From positions 868,001 through 932,000 of the forward strand of contig NZ_JACSMD010000001.1 in assembly GCF_018618475.1 (NCBI RefSeq): DNA of 64,000 bases, given 5' to 3'. Of the stretch, positions 43,583-53,260 are shown piece after piece (within the stretch, counting starts at the first letter, position 1; each line of letters opens with the position of its first letter). The position numbers and the translations under genes were made by a program. Below the pieces are notes generated by a model, which was given only the letters and a program-made list of their open reading frames with translations, did no database searches and had not been told where the DNA came from. The DNA is from Exiguobacterium sp. s122 (GTDB lineage Bacteria > Bacillota > Bacilli > Exiguobacteriales > Exiguobacteriaceae).

Positions 43583-44554
43583 ATGAAAAAAGGAGTCATA
43601 CTCGGTTTGATGACCGCAAGCGTCTTGTGGTTGTCGGCCTGTCAATCTGTCATCGACAAACCAGAGGCCGCCATTGAGGAGCGACAGTCAATGGGTGTCG
43701 TCTTATCAGACGTCGGTCTCGGGGACCAATCGTTTAGCGACGCCGCCATGCGAGGCATGGGCCAATTGCGAGAAACAGGGGAATGGTACGTCGATTACCG
43801 TGAGCTTGAAGAAACAAAAACATATGAAGCTGGTTTTGAACAGCTTGTCGCTGCAGGGCACGATGTCATCATCGGGCTCGGCTTCGCATGCCAAGAAGAT
43901 TTAGAGAAAGTGGCTGCCAATCATCCAGACCAACAGTTCGCCTTGATTGACGCCGTTTCGACGTTACCGAACGTGATGTCCGTAACGTTTGAAGAAGTAG
44001 AAGGGAGCGCGTTGGCCGGTGCGGTGGCAGGTCTTGAGACAGAGACAGGAAAAATCGGATTTGTCGGCGGCGTGGACAACGAGTTGATTCAAAAGTTCTC
44101 GACCGGCTTTTTACTCGGAGCGAAAGCGGTAAACGCCGACGTCGAACTCATTGTCGATTATGCGAATGACTTTGCCTCGCCTGAAATCGGAGAGCAGTTG
44201 GCCGAGAAACAGATCGAGGCAGGAGCCGACGTCTTATATGCGGCGGCAGGATTGACCGGTGTCGGTGTCTTACAGACCGCGCAAGCGAACGGCGTGAAGG
44301 CCATCGGGGTCGATAGCGATCAATCGATGATTGCCCCGGATGCGGTCATCACGTCGATGTTAAAACAAGTGGACTTAGCCATCGTCGCCATCGCGGATAA
44401 CGTTCAAGAGGAAGCCTTCAGCGAACATCTCACGCTTGGTCTCGAGGAGGGCGGGGTCGGTCTTGCCGCACTTCGTCGCGTCCAGTGGAGCGACGAGGAA
44501 CGGGAACGCTTTGACGCATTCGAGAAACGGCTACTGGAGGGCAAACAACAATGA
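43583..44554 (+). CDS. BMP-family substrate-binding lipoprotein
   Basis: This is a lipoprotein of 323 residues with an N-terminal signal and lipobox LSAC (Cys20). The body resembles BMP/PnrA-type periplasmic binding proteins: [19 protein letters not shown] near the start, [40 protein letters not shown] and [20 protein letters not shown] (each a family-like stretch). Such proteins bind purine nucleosides or related ligands outside the membrane. No ABC permease is nearby. Instead its end overlaps the chemoreceptor gene by four bases, suggesting ligand presentation to that receptor. The ligand is unknown. Confidence 0.87.
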   Translation: MKKGVILGLMTASVLWLSACQSVIDKPEAAIEERQSMGVVLSDVGLGDQSFSDAAMRGMGQLRETGEWYVDYRELEETKTYEAGFEQLVAAGHDVIIGLGFACQEDLEKVAANHPDQQFALIDAVSTLPNVMSVTFEEVEGSALAGAVAGLETETGKIGFVGGVDNELIQKFSTGFLLGAKAVNADVELIVDYANDFASPEIGEQLAEKQIEAGADVLYAAAGLTGVGVLQTAQANGVKAIGVDSDQSMIAPDAVITSMLKQVDLAIVAIADNVQEEAFSEHLTLGLEEGGVGLAALRRVQWSDEERERFDAFEKRLLEGKQQ

Positions 44555-46191
44555 GTTTACGAAAACGATTTATTGTGTCAACGGTGTTTACGGTCGTTTT
44601 GATCGTCTTGATGATGAGTTACGTCTTGGCGACGTTAAATCGATTGCAAACGTATAACGAACAGTACGGCTCACAAATGATTGAGTTGTCTCAACTCGAG
44701 ACGTCCCTCCTTCAAGAACAGTCACTTTGGACATCACTTGGCGAGCAGATGAGCCCGGCGACGTTGAATCAGTTAACACGCATCCGCGAAAACAACGTGG
44801 CCACGTTTGAGACGCTAGAACGTACGTATTTAATTCCGGCGTTCAACGAACATTTGGAACGGGCGACAGCAAAGTACGCGCGCATCGGTGAGAACGTCGA
44901 GGCGGAGGCCGGCGGGATTGCAGCCCGGATTCAAGCAGCCAAGCTCGAAGGATTATTGAACGATGTGAACACGCTCCTCTTGAAGAATGGGGCCTTCTAC
45001 GAAGCGCTTCAGCGTGAGGCGGCACAAGAGACGAAACAACTGTTTATCATTTCGATCGTGCTGACGGCTTTTGTCATCGTAGCGCTCGGGGTGTACAACT
45101 TCTTCTTCGCTCGTTCAATCACGCAACCGCTCGAGCGGACCGTCGAGGCGGCCGAAGCGATTGCTTCCGGTCAACTGATTTCGTTACCCGAGTCGTCGCG
45201 ACAAGATGAGATTGGACGTCTTGAACGGGCGATGCGACACATGACGGTTTCTCTTCAAACGGTAATCGGATCAATCCGTGTCACCTCGATGCAAGTCAAC
45301 ACGATGACCGAGACGGCCGCGACCGAGAACGAGGCGGTCGTCAGCACGACGTCAAACATCACGAACGCAGTCGATGAGATGGCGAACGGGGCCCAATCGA
45401 TTGCGAACGAGCTACAAGAGACGCTCGAGTCGGTCGGGCTCATGGCGGCTTCCTTCGAGACGAGCCTCAAGCAGACGCGTCAGACGACGGAAGAGACGAC
45501 GGCGATGACGCGCGAAGTCCAAGACGGGATTGAGACGTTGACCGACCAGGAACGGATCTTGCAACGCTCGAGCGAACGAAATACGACCCTCGTCAAGCGA
45601 ATGGATGCGTTCGCGCGAAATACCGACGAGATTGAACGGATGGCGAAGCTTGTCGAAGACGTGGCAGCCCAAACGAACTTACTCGCGTTGAACGCGGCGA
45701 TTGAAGCGGCCCGTGCCGGCGAAGCAGGACGCGGATTCGCCGTCGTCGCGAGCGAAGTGAAGAAGTTAGCTGAAGAGAGTAACGTGGCGACACGCTCGAT
45801 CTTTAGTGTCGTCCAATCGATTCATGAAGAAGTGGAGCGATTGAAACAGACGGTCGAAGAAGCGAGTCAAGAACAGACGGCCCAACTCCAAGCGTTCGGC
45901 TTGACGAAACAAGCGTTCACGCGAATTCATGATCGGACAGACCATGTCGCCGCATTCGTCCATACGATCGAGCGAGAAATGCTCGCCTCGAGTAGCGAAG
46001 TGACGAACGTGTTGAAGCGGGTCGAAGAAGTGAGCGGGGTGACTGAAGAGCTTGCCGCCGGAAATGAAGAAGTGGCCGCCTCGATGAAAGAACAACAGGC
46101 GAGCTTTGACCAAATTTTCGCTTTGATGCAAGAACTCGAAGGACAGGCAGCGGCACTTGCCGATCAAGTCCAACATTTTCAAAACGATTGA
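44551..46191 (+). CDS. Methyl-accepting chemotaxis protein
   Basis: This is a transmembrane chemoreceptor of 546 residues. TM1 lies at about 8-28, an extracytoplasmic helical domain at 29-165 (size of a four-helix bundle), TM2 at about 167-187, then HAMP and a long cytoplasmic coiled coil. The signalling tip around residue 370-400 is [20 protein letters not shown] followed by [18 protein letters not shown], the CheA/CheW contact region. The ATG overlaps the lipoprotein stop (ATGA), so the two are translated together. A receptor working through a separate binding lipoprotein is the simplest reading. No other chemotaxis gene is in the window. Confidence 0.95.
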   Translation: MSLRKRFIVSTVFTVVLIVLMMSYVLATLNRLQTYNEQYGSQMIELSQLETSLLQEQSLWTSLGEQMSPATLNQLTRIRENNVATFETLERTYLIPAFNEHLERATAKYARIGENVEAEAGGIAARIQAAKLEGLLNDVNTLLLKNGAFYEALQREAAQETKQLFIISIVLTAFVIVALGVYNFFFARSITQPLERTVEAAEAIASGQLISLPESSRQDEIGRLERAMRHMTVSLQTVIGSIRVTSMQVNTMTETAATENEAVVSTTSNITNAVDEMANGAQSIANELQETLESVGLMAASFETSLKQTRQTTEETTAMTREVQDGIETLTDQERILQRSSERNTTLVKRMDAFARNTDEIERMAKLVEDVAAQTNLLALNAAIEAARAGEAGRGFAVVASEVKKLAEESNVATRSIFSVVQSIHEEVERLKQTVEEASQEQTAQLQAFGLTKQAFTRIHDRTDHVAAFVHTIEREMLASSSEVTNVLKRVEEVSGVTEELAAGNEEVAASMKEQQASFDQIFALMQELEGQAAALADQVQHFQND

Positions 46192-46218
46192 GACAAGTTT
46201 CGGCTTGTCTCTTTTTTT
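46190..46218 (+). terminator. Terminator after the chemoreceptor
   Basis: GAGACAAG and CTTGTCTC pair around TTTCGG, then seven T. The stem begins in the stop codon. Confidence 0.9.
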
Positions 46219-46351
46219 ATATGGAAAAACGGGTCGAGTCGGACGCTACAACGGACAAGCAAGCGACTGAATCGAGGAGATAGCCCTAGATGAGCAGTAG
46301 ATGATTCGGGCGCATACTATAGACCAGAAGGTGTCGATAGGAGGAAGCGAG

Positions 46352-46921
46352 ATGGAAAAATGGAAACGTTACGTCATCGGACTGGTTGTGGCTTTATTCA
46401 TGGCGGTCGGCTACATGTTCGCGTCGAGACAGCCGGAGACACCGATGGTCGAACAATTCGAACTGAAAGCGGAAGAGTCGGTTCAAGCAGAGCCGGCAAC
46501 AGGAAGAGTCGTCGTCTATGTGACAGGAGCCGTCGTCTCACCGGATGTATATGAGATGCCGCCTGGGGCAAGGGTCGGTGACGTCCTGACGCTTGCCGTG
46601 TTGACTGCTGATGCCGAGCCCGAACAGTTGAACTTGGCCCAACTGCTCGTCGATGGGTCAAAGATCACGGTGCCGAAAAAAGGCGAGCTTCTCGAGGTCG
46701 CACCGGAGACGACCGAGACTGGAACGAACGGGGTCCACGTCAACAGTGCGACGAAAGAGGAATTGATGACGGTCCCGGGGATCGGACCGGCTAAAGCCGA
46801 GGCGATATTAAATTATTTGAAAGAACATGGTCCATTCAAGTCCTATGAAGAGCTTCGGAACGTGAAAGGGTTCGGTGAGAAGACGTTAGAAAACATGAAG
46901 GGCTATCTGCTGGTCCCGTAA
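46352..46921 (+). CDS. comEA: Competence DNA receptor ComEA
   Basis: This membrane-anchored receptor binds double-stranded DNA during uptake. It has 189 residues from the ATG after AGGAGGAAG. A single N-terminal membrane anchor (about 6-26) is followed by a SLBB-like domain (VVVYVTGAVVSPDVYEMPPG) and a C-terminal pair of helix-hairpin-helix motifs (VNSATKEELMTVPGIGPAKA and YEELRNVKGFGEKTLENM). comEC follows after one base. The comEB gene that separates them in B. subtilis is absent. Confidence 0.95.
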   Translation: MEKWKRYVIGLVVALFMAVGYMFASRQPETPMVEQFELKAEESVQAEPATGRVVVYVTGAVVSPDVYEMPPGARVGDVLTLAVLTADAEPEQLNLAQLLVDGSKITVPKKGELLEVAPETTETGTNGVHVNSATKEELMTVPGIGPAKAEAILNYLKEHGPFKSYEELRNVKGFGEKTLENMKGYLLVP

Positions 46922-46922
46922 G

Positions 46923-49055
46923 ATGCCGATTTTTCCGCTACTTCCAATCAGCGTCCTCATCGCTTGGACCCAAGGCTTCGTCCTCGTCGGCTTCGTGCTA
47001 TTCCTCTTTTTGCTTGCGACATGGCGCGGTCAGTCGGCCGGCACGTATATCGGTGCAGGTTGTCTCGCCTTGATCATTTTTTGGCACGACGAGCCACCGG
47101 TCATCACTGGAGGGGAAGACGTGTTGTTCTCAATCGAGAGCCGACGTGACAATGGCCGTTCCGTCCGATTATACGGCGAGACGTCTGGAGCGGATGGGGT
47201 ATTGGTCGGGCGCGAAGTAACGCTCGGCCGTCCGGGAGAGACGTGTCTCGTCACGTTCGAGCCTGATTCGTTCGCACCGCTTCGAAATGTCGGAGGATTT
47301 GATGAAATAGCGTGGGCGAAAGGTGCAGGCCTTTCATTCAAAGGAAGCCAAGTCACCGTGACCGCCTGTCGTCCGACAGCCGGATTGGACGGGATGATGC
47401 TTCGGTTCAAAGAGCGCCAGTTGTCCCGCATCGAGGCGACGTATCGGCCTGATGTGGCGCTGTACATGGAGGCACTCTTATTTGGAGAAGGGCGATTGTT
47501 GGATGAAGAAACGTCATTTTCGTATCGGGTCACAGGGCTTTTACATCTGCTCGTCATTTCAGGTTCACATATCGCCCTGCTCGTCCTCGCGTTCAAATGG
47601 CTCCTTGTGCCATTCCCCTTTCATCGTGAAACAAAGATGATCCTCATTGTATTGATTGTGACCGCATTCGGGTGGCTGACCGGATTCTCTCCGCCTGTCG
47701 CGCGCGCCGTACTAGTCGCCGACATGGTACTCGTCTTCTCACTATTCGGTTATTCGGTCCGTGACCCGATGCGTCTTTTAAGTTGGTGCGCGGCGGCATT
47801 ACTCGCACTTCAACCTTACTTGTTATTTAATCTTGGGTTTCAACTCACGGTCGGGATGACGCTCTTCTTGATTGTGACCCGTTCGCAATGGACGAACGTG
47901 CTCAGTCTGGCGATTTATGCCCAATGGATTGGTTTGATTTTGTTATGGCACGTGCAACCGGTCATCTCGATTGTGGCTCCGTTCTATAACGTAATTGTGG
48001 CCATTCTCTTCTCGTGGGTGATGATTCCTCTCGGCTTTTTGGCGTATCTCGTACCGTTATATGAACCGTTGCTTCATCCGGTACTCGACGGGCTACATGG
48101 GACGTTCACGCTACACAATCAGGTCAAACCGTGGCTCCCGCTCCATGAGCTGACCGTTTGGGGCTCGTTCCTTCTCGCCATCGGATTATGGATTGGACTT
48201 CTCTTTCTCGAGCGGCGCCAATTGATTGGTTGGGGAATCGCGTTGCTCACACTCAGTGCTGTCGCCTTGGCGTCCGAATTGAAAGAAGAAGGGCGCGTCA
48301 CGTTTTTAGACGTCGGGCAAGGAGATGCGATCGTAGTCGAGACGGACGGCCTCACCGGTTTGATTGATGTCGGTGGGGTGTATCATGACCCTTCGGAGAA
48401 AAAACGCTCGACGTTTGACCCAGGCGCAGATGTCGTCGCGCCGTACTTATGGAAGCGGGGCGAACGAGAAATCGACTTTTTATTGCTCACCCATGCCGAT
48501 CACGATCACATTGGCGGGTTGGACGGGTTACTTAATTTGATTCAAGTAAAAGAAGTGTGGTTAGCGGCCGAAGCGGCCGATATGGAGAAACGAGGCGAAT
48601 TGTTATCTAAACTTGCGCGTAAAAATGTCCCGGTCCGTTTCGTCCGGGCCGGGGACCGTCCCTATCCATGGTTTTGGATCGTCAGTCCTTCGGAGCGGAA
48701 GGCAGATGAGAATGCCAATTCTGTCTCGGCCTACATGGCGGTCGGAGGGATGACGTACTTATTGACGGGTGATTTGCCGGAGGCGGGAGAAGGGGGACTT
48801 CCGAGTGTCGACGTCGACGTGTTCAAGCTTGGCCATCATGGGTCGGATACGTCGTCGAGTGAGGCGTTATTGAACCGGATCGATCCAGAGTGGGTGATTG
48901 CTAGCGTCGGGCGAAACAATCGTTACGGGCATCCGCATCCAGACGTATTGGCGCGACTTGTCGGCAGGCACGTGCTACGGACGGATGAGGACGGGATGGT
49001 CGTGTGTGAGCGCGGAGTTTGCCGAGGGATTGTGGAAACGAAGGTCAGTCGATGA
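46923..49055 (+). CDS. comEC: Competence DNA channel ComEC
   Basis: This membrane channel takes up single-stranded DNA. It has 710 residues. The N-terminus has hydrophobic helices and an OB-like external domain (to about 170). The competence domain (about 190-450) includes LLVISGSHIALLVLAFKW and FSPPVARAVLVADMVL. The C-terminal metallo-beta-lactamase-like domain starts near residue 460 with FLDVGQGDAIVVETDG, HADHDHIGGLDG near 522 and LGHHGSDTSSSE, keeping likely metal ligands for nuclease activity. It starts one base after comEA. The end is followed by yqzM on the opposite strand. Confidence 0.96.
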   Translation: MPIFPLLPISVLIAWTQGFVLVGFVLFLFLLATWRGQSAGTYIGAGCLALIIFWHDEPPVITGGEDVLFSIESRRDNGRSVRLYGETSGADGVLVGREVTLGRPGETCLVTFEPDSFAPLRNVGGFDEIAWAKGAGLSFKGSQVTVTACRPTAGLDGMMLRFKERQLSRIEATYRPDVALYMEALLFGEGRLLDEETSFSYRVTGLLHLLVISGSHIALLVLAFKWLLVPFPFHRETKMILIVLIVTAFGWLTGFSPPVARAVLVADMVLVFSLFGYSVRDPMRLLSWCAAALLALQPYLLFNLGFQLTVGMTLFLIVTRSQWTNVLSLAIYAQWIGLILLWHVQPVISIVAPFYNVIVAILFSWVMIPLGFLAYLVPLYEPLLHPVLDGLHGTFTLHNQVKPWLPLHELTVWGSFLLAIGLWIGLLFLERRQLIGWGIALLTLSAVALASELKEEGRVTFLDVGQGDAIVVETDGLTGLIDVGGVYHDPSEKKRSTFDPGADVVAPYLWKRGEREIDFLLLTHADHDHIGGLDGLLNLIQVKEVWLAAEAADMEKRGELLSKLARKNVPVRFVRAGDRPYPWFWIVSPSERKADENANSVSAYMAVGGMTYLLTGDLPEAGEGGLPSVDVDVFKLGHHGSDTSSSEALLNRIDPEWVIASVGRNNRYGHPHPDVLARLVGRHVLRTDEDGMVVCERGVCRGIVETKVSR

Positions 49056-49070
49056 AATGTATGATAAACT

Positions 49071-49102
49071 AAAAAACGATTGCTCCCCCGGGGCAATCGT
49101 TT
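49071..49102 (-). terminator. Terminator of yqzM, also facing comEC
   Basis: AAACGATTGC and GCAATCGTTT pair around TCCCCCGGG. On the minus strand TTTTTT follows, so it mainly serves yqzM; on the plus strand there is no T-run. Confidence 0.75.
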
Positions 49103-49108
49103 CGTAGC

Positions 49109-49273
49109 TTATAGGCTTAAAAACTTGATGAGGACACCAATTGCAAATAGCGTGAAGAAAAAGCCGAACGGTACGATGAAGCCGATCGCTGAATCGATTG
49201 CATCGTTTCGTTTGCATTGGACGTCGTTCTCAAACGGGTTTTCGCTTGGTGGGCGAACAGAGTTAATATGCAT
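49109..49273 (-). CDS. yqzM: Small membrane protein YqzM
   Basis: This short protein of 54 residues was found by reading the reverse strand. It begins MHINSVRPPSENPFENDVQ, then CKRNDAIDSAIGFIVPFGFF, and ends in a single hydrophobic helix FTLFAIGVLIKFLSL. B. subtilis YqzM (44 residues, with FEKNVQSKRNDAIDS and GFIVSFGFF) is clearly alike and lies at the same place between comEC and holA. AAGGAGGG stands seven bases before the ATG. TATACT lies upstream as a likely -10. The function is unknown. Confidence 0.88.
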   Translation of the reverse strand: MHINSVRPPSENPFENDVQCKRNDAIDSAIGFIVPFGFFFTLFAIGVLIKFLSL

Positions 49274-49373
49274 AGTGAGTCCCTCCTTGAAATGGTTCCG
49301 TCCTTAGTATAGCGAATCAGCAGCGGATAATCTATGTTTTAGATAAGAATAAATTGTGAAAGTGGTGTGTGTT

Positions 49374-50375
49374 TTGAATGAACCTTGGCTCCATAACGGC
49401 AAAGTAGCCAACGTATACGTCTTGTTCGGGACAGAGAAGTATCTTCTCGATACGTGGGAGAAAGAAATCGTCAAAGCGGCCAACCCGACCGGTGACCAGT
49501 TCGATGTCATGCGGCTCGACCTACACGAGACGTCCCTCGACACGGCCATCGATGAAGCGGAGACGGTCCCGTTCTTTAGCGAGTATCGGACCGTTGTGGT
49601 GAAGAACGCGCAGTTTTTGACAGGTGCGAAAGAGAAGCAAAAACAAAACGTCGAACGATTGACGGACTATGTACTCCAACCGGCGCCGTATGCCGTACTC
49701 GTCTTCATCGTCGAAACCGAGAAACTCGATGAACGCAAAAAAGTCGTCAAACGTTTAAAAGAACGGGCGATCGTCCTCGAGGCGAAAAAGCCGAGCCAGA
49801 CGGAGTTGATGCGATACGTCGGTGACGAATTGAATCGACGCGGCCAAAAAATGGACCGCTCGACCGTCGAACGTCTCTTGTTCTTATGCCACGACGATTG
49901 GGGGAAACTCGTGCGCGAACTCGAGAAGTTGCAGCTGTACGCAAGTGACGGGAGCGAAATCCCACTCGAAATCGTCAACGACCTCGTCCCTCGTACGCTC
50001 GAAGACAACGTGTTTCAGTTGTCTGAGTTTTTAGTCGCTCGACGTGCTGATGCGGCGTTACGGCTCGTCCGAGATTTAGAGAAACAAGGTCAAGAGTTGA
50101 TCGGACTGTTGTCCCTGCTCGCGCGTCAATATCGGAATATGTACTTGACGAAGCAGCTGACGGAAAAAGGCTACGGGGAGAAACAAATCGCGTCAAAGAT
50201 TGGGGCGCATCCGTACACGGTGAAACTGGCCGGGCAAGCGAGCCGGAATTTCACGGAGGCACAGCTCGCTAGTGCGTTGACGATGATTGCCGATGCAGAT
50301 GAGTCGATGAAGACCGGTCGTGGAGATAAACAAATCGTCTTTGACACGCTCGTCTGTCAATTGACACTCGTATGA
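49374..50375 (+). CDS. holA: DNA polymerase III delta subunit HolA
   Basis: This is the clamp-loader subunit that opens the sliding clamp. TTG 49374 was chosen because it aligns with the B. subtilis YqeN start, giving 333 residues; GTG at 49356 is an alternative, and neither has a strong Shine-Dalgarno. VYVLFGTEKYLLDTWEKEIV is the N-terminal beta-binding region. ETVPFFSEYRTVVVKNAQFL and APYAVLVFIVETEKLDERKK follow. The C-terminal collar shows QLSEFLVARRADAALRL and GYGEKQIASKIGAHPYTVKLA. The place between comEC/yqzM and rpsT is standard. Confidence 0.93.
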   Translation: MNEPWLHNGKVANVYVLFGTEKYLLDTWEKEIVKAANPTGDQFDVMRLDLHETSLDTAIDEAETVPFFSEYRTVVVKNAQFLTGAKEKQKQNVERLTDYVLQPAPYAVLVFIVETEKLDERKKVVKRLKERAIVLEAKKPSQTELMRYVGDELNRRGQKMDRSTVERLLFLCHDDWGKLVRELEKLQLYASDGSEIPLEIVNDLVPRTLEDNVFQLSEFLVARRADAALRLVRDLEKQGQELIGLLSLLARQYRNMYLTKQLTEKGYGEKQIASKIGAHPYTVKLAGQASRNFTEAQLASALTMIADADESMKTGRGDKQIVFDTLVCQLTLV

Positions 50376-50384
50376 GGTGAGGAT

Positions 50385-50819
50385 ATGGGTTTACAACAAG
50401 TATTACTTGAAGAGGTGATTCCGCTCCGGCATAAAGTGCTCCGGCCGGGCCAAGAGCGGGAGGCATGTTATTTCGATGGGGATGCCGATCAGACGACTCG
50501 ACATTTTACTTGGGTCGAGGATGGACAAGTCGTATCGATTGCGACCGTGATGGAAATGGGACGCGACTTCGATGGCAAGGCGATTCCATATCAACTCCGG
50601 GGGATGGCGACCGACCCTGCATCCGCTGGACAAGGGATTGGCTCGTCATTTTTACAGGCGTTACATAAAGCGGTCGATGACTCGTGGTGGTGCAACGCCC
50701 GGGAAGTGGCCGTCCGTTTCTATGAGCGGAACGGGCTCGTCGTCGTGGGCGAACCGTTCGAAATTCCAGGGATTGGGACGCATTATGTCATGGTATACGA
50801 AAAAACAGCCGGCTCCTGA
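50385..50819 (+). CDS. GNAT-family acetyltransferase
   Basis: This is an acetyl-CoA-dependent N-acetyltransferase of 144 residues. The GNAT acetyl-CoA-binding loop is at MATDPASAGQGIGSSFLQAL (Q-G-x-G type), after a beta strand (IPYQLRGM). The C-terminal part AVRFYERNGLVVVGEPFEI is the usual last helix and strand, ending HYVMVYEK. GAGGTGAGGA precedes the ATG. It follows holA by nine bases, so it is likely co-transcribed. The substrate is unknown. The stop codon lies in the loop of the hairpin that ends rpsT. Confidence 0.88.
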   Translation: MGLQQVLLEEVIPLRHKVLRPGQEREACYFDGDADQTTRHFTWVEDGQVVSIATVMEMGRDFDGKAIPYQLRGMATDPASAGQGIGSSFLQALHKAVDDSWWCNAREVAVRFYERNGLVVVGEPFEIPGIGTHYVMVYEKTAGS

Positions 50820-50834
50820 TGGAGGCGGCTGTTT
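50803..50834 (-). terminator. Terminator of rpsT, overlapping the GNAT gene end
   Basis: AAACAGCCGGCTCC and GGAGGCGGCTGTTT pair over 14 bases (one G-G mismatch) around TGAT. On the minus strand TTTTTT follows. The plus-strand tail is TTTCGG, weaker. Confidence 0.8.
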
Positions 50835-50849
50835 CGGTTTGATCTCTAA

Positions 50850-51110
50850 TTAGAGAGCTGCGATGCGAGCTGCGAGACGTGATTTGTCACGGCCAGCTTT
50901 GTTTTGGTGGATAAGACCTTTTGCTGCAGCTTTGTCGATTTTCTTCGTAGCGAGGACGAAAGCTTCTTGAGCAGCTTCTTTGTTTCCTTCGACGACGAGA
51001 GCGTCAACACGTTTCACTGCTGTACGCATTGCTGCTTTCTCTTGCGAGTTCGCGACGCGACGCTTTTCAGAAGTTTTTGCACGTTTGATTGCTGATTTGA
51101 TGTTTGCCAT
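50850..51110 (-). CDS. rpsT: Ribosomal protein S20
   Basis: This 30S primary-binding protein has 86 residues, with [18 protein letters not shown] at the N-terminus and [18 protein letters not shown] at the C-terminus. AGGAGGTG stands six bases before the ATG. It is transcribed opposite to holA and lepA, as in B. subtilis. It has its own promoter and a hairpin in its 5' leader (51143-51176), which could serve autoregulation. Confidence 0.99.
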   Translation of the reverse strand: MANIKSAIKRAKTSEKRRVANSQEKAAMRTAVKRVDALVVEGNKEAAQEAFVLATKKIDKAAAKGLIHQNKAGRDKSRLAARIAAL

Positions 51111-51183
51111 TGGTTGTCACCTCCTGAAACAAGAAAGTGTATGTTCTCATTACTTCAAGTAATCATTCAACAGAACAAGCACA

Positions 51184-51212
51184 ATTGTAGCAAACGCTTA
51201 TTTGAAAAGCAA
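51184..51212 (-). promoter_or_regulatory. Promoter of rpsT
   Basis: On the minus strand TTGCTT (51212-51207), 17 bases, TACAAT (51189-51184). The leader of about 65 bases contains ATTACTT/AAGTAAT with flanking GTTCT/AGAAC. Confidence 0.8.
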
Positions 51213-51263
51213 CCACTTGATGATTATTCTGAAAACTATATGTGGTATTGTTGTAGTAGGTCG

Positions 51264-51292
51264 TACACATACACTTAAGATTTTGATATAAT
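51264..51292 (+). promoter_or_regulatory. Promoter of lepA
   Basis: An extended -10 TGATATAAT (TATAAT at 51287-51292), with TACACA 17 bases upstream as a weak -35. It lies 37 bases before the lepA start. Confidence 0.75.
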
Positions 51293-51329
51293 GACACGGT
51301 ATGCATGAGAAGGATAGGTGAACCCATAT

Positions 51330-53153
51330 ATGAACAACCAAGAATTAGAGAATCGTCAGAAGAAAATTCGGAACTTTTCCATCATCGCCCATATCGACCA
51401 TGGAAAGTCGACCCTCGCTGACCGGATTCTTGAGAAGACGGGTGCGCTCACGGCGCGCGAGATGAAAGAACAGACGCTTGATGCGATGGACCTTGAACGT
51501 GAACGCGGAATCACAATCAAGTTGAACGCGGTCAAGTTGAACTATACGGCTAAAGACGGGGAAGAGTATATCCTTCATTTGATCGATACACCAGGCCACG
51601 TCGATTTCACGTATGAAGTATCACGCTCGCTCGCAGCGTGTGAAGGGGCTGTCCTTGTCGTGGACGCTGCCCAAGGGATTGAGGCGCAGACGCTCGCGAA
51701 CGTCTACCTCGCATTAGATAACGACCTTGAAATCATTCCGGTCATTAATAAGATTGACTTGCCGTCAGCGGACGTCGAGCGCGTTCGTCAAGAGATTGAA
51801 GACGTGATCGGTCTTGACGCCAGTGACGCGGTACCAGCTTCGGCGAAAGCGGGAATCGGGATTGAAGAGATTCTCGAGCAAATCGTCGAGCTCGTTCCGG
51901 CACCGACGGGCGATCCGTCTGGGCCGCTTCAAGCCCTCATCTTCGACTCGTATTATGACGCTTATCGCGGCGTCGTCGCCTCGATTCGAATCGTCAACGG
52001 TTCGGTCAAAGTCGGAGATAAAGTTCAGATGATGTCGACGGGTAAATCGTTCGAAGTCACTGACCTTGGTGTGTCGACACCGAAACCGGTATCGGTGAAA
52101 GAGTTGAACGTCGGGGACGTTGGGACGCTCTCGGCATCGATTAAAACGGTCGGCGATGTCCGGGTCGGTGACACGATCACGCTTGCGAAGAATCCGGCGA
52201 CCGAGCAACTTCCGGGTTACCGCAAGATGAACCCGATGGTGTATTGCGGTCTGTATCCAATCGACGCGGCGAAGTATAACGATTTGCGTGAAGCACTCGA
52301 GCGCCTCCAGTTGTCGGACGCCGCGCTCGAATTCGAGCCGGAGACGTCACAAGCACTCGGTTTCGGATTCCGTAGTGGTTTCCTCGGCATGCTTCATATG
52401 GAAATCATTCAAGAGCGAATCGAGCGCGAGTTCGGAATCGACTTGATTACGACGGCACCGTCGGTTATCTATCACGTCACGACAACGGCAGGCGACGTCA
52501 TCCACGTCGATAACCCGTCGAAGATGCCAGAACAGCAAAAGATTGAAACGATTGAAGAACCTTACGTCAAAGCGGCCATCATGACACCGAACGACTACGT
52601 CGGTGCCATCATGGAGCTCTGTCAGAAGAAACGCGGGACGTTCATCGATATGCAGTATATCGACACGACGCGTGTGAAAATCACGTATGAGATTCCGCTC
52701 AGTGAAATCGTTTATGATTTCTTCGATCAGTTGAAGTCGAGTACGAAAGGCTATGCGTCACTCGATTACGAGCTCATCGGTTATCGCCCGTCACGCCTCG
52801 TCAAGATGGACATCCTCTTGAACAACGAAGTCGTCGATGCCCTCAGCTTCATCGTGCACCGCGATTTCGCGTACGAGCGTGGGAAAGTCATCGTCGAGAA
52901 GTTGAAGGCGCTCATCCCGCGGATGCAATTCGAAGTACCGGTTCAAGCTGCGGTCGGGACGAAGATTGTCGCCCGTTCAACGATCAAGGCGCTCCGCAAG
53001 AACGTCCTCGCGAAATGTTACGGTGGGGATATCTCGCGGAAGCGGAAGCTTCTCGAGAAGCAAAAAGAAGGTAAAAAGCGCATGAAGATGGTTGGATCTG
53101 TCGAAGTGCCGCAAGAAGCGTTCATGTCTGTCTTGTCGATGGATGAAGAATAA
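51330..53153 (+). CDS. lepA: Elongation factor 4 LepA
   Basis: This ribosome-associated GTPase is linked to back-translocation and 30S biogenesis. It has 607 residues from the ATG; a GTG at 51318 lies in the Shine-Dalgarno region (GGATAGGTGA). The G motifs are [14 protein letters not shown] (P-loop), [23 protein letters not shown] and SAKAGIGI. The LepA-specific C-terminus contains [20 protein letters not shown] and [18 protein letters not shown]. It has its own promoter and terminator. gpr and spoIIP, which precede it in Bacillus, are missing. Confidence 0.98.
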   Translation: MNNQELENRQKKIRNFSIIAHIDHGKSTLADRILEKTGALTAREMKEQTLDAMDLERERGITIKLNAVKLNYTAKDGEEYILHLIDTPGHVDFTYEVSRSLAACEGAVLVVDAAQGIEAQTLANVYLALDNDLEIIPVINKIDLPSADVERVRQEIEDVIGLDASDAVPASAKAGIGIEEILEQIVELVPAPTGDPSGPLQALIFDSYYDAYRGVVASIRIVNGSVKVGDKVQMMSTGKSFEVTDLGVSTPKPVSVKELNVGDVGTLSASIKTVGDVRVGDTITLAKNPATEQLPGYRKMNPMVYCGLYPIDAAKYNDLREALERLQLSDAALEFEPETSQALGFGFRSGFLGMLHMEIIQERIEREFGIDLITTAPSVIYHVTTTAGDVIHVDNPSKMPEQQKIETIEEPYVKAAIMTPNDYVGAIMELCQKKRGTFIDMQYIDTTRVKITYEIPLSEIVYDFFDQLKSSTKGYASLDYELIGYRPSRLVKMDILLNNEVVDALSFIVHRDFAYERGKVIVEKLKALIPRMQFEVPVQAAVGTKIVARSTIKALRKNVLAKCYGGDISRKRKLLEKQKEGKKRMKMVGSVEVPQEAFMSVLSMDEE

Positions 53154-53158
53154 GCGTT

Positions 53159-53190
53159 CGCCCTTATCAAACGATAAGGGCGATTTTTTT
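53159..53190 (+). terminator. Terminator of lepA
   Basis: CGCCCTTATC and GATAAGGGCG pair in 10 bp around AAAC, followed by A and seven T. Confidence 0.93.
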
Positions 53191-53260
53191 AATTTGGCAG
53201 GATATGGCGGCGGTAGTACGGAATAGTACCCACTTACAGAAAAATAGAGGAGGAGAAGCC

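Noticed and set aside
53191-53260. Possible FapR-like or other operator (GTAC repeats) before serC
   Set aside because: The GTAGTAC and AGTACC segments do not form a full known operator, and the spacing does not fit.
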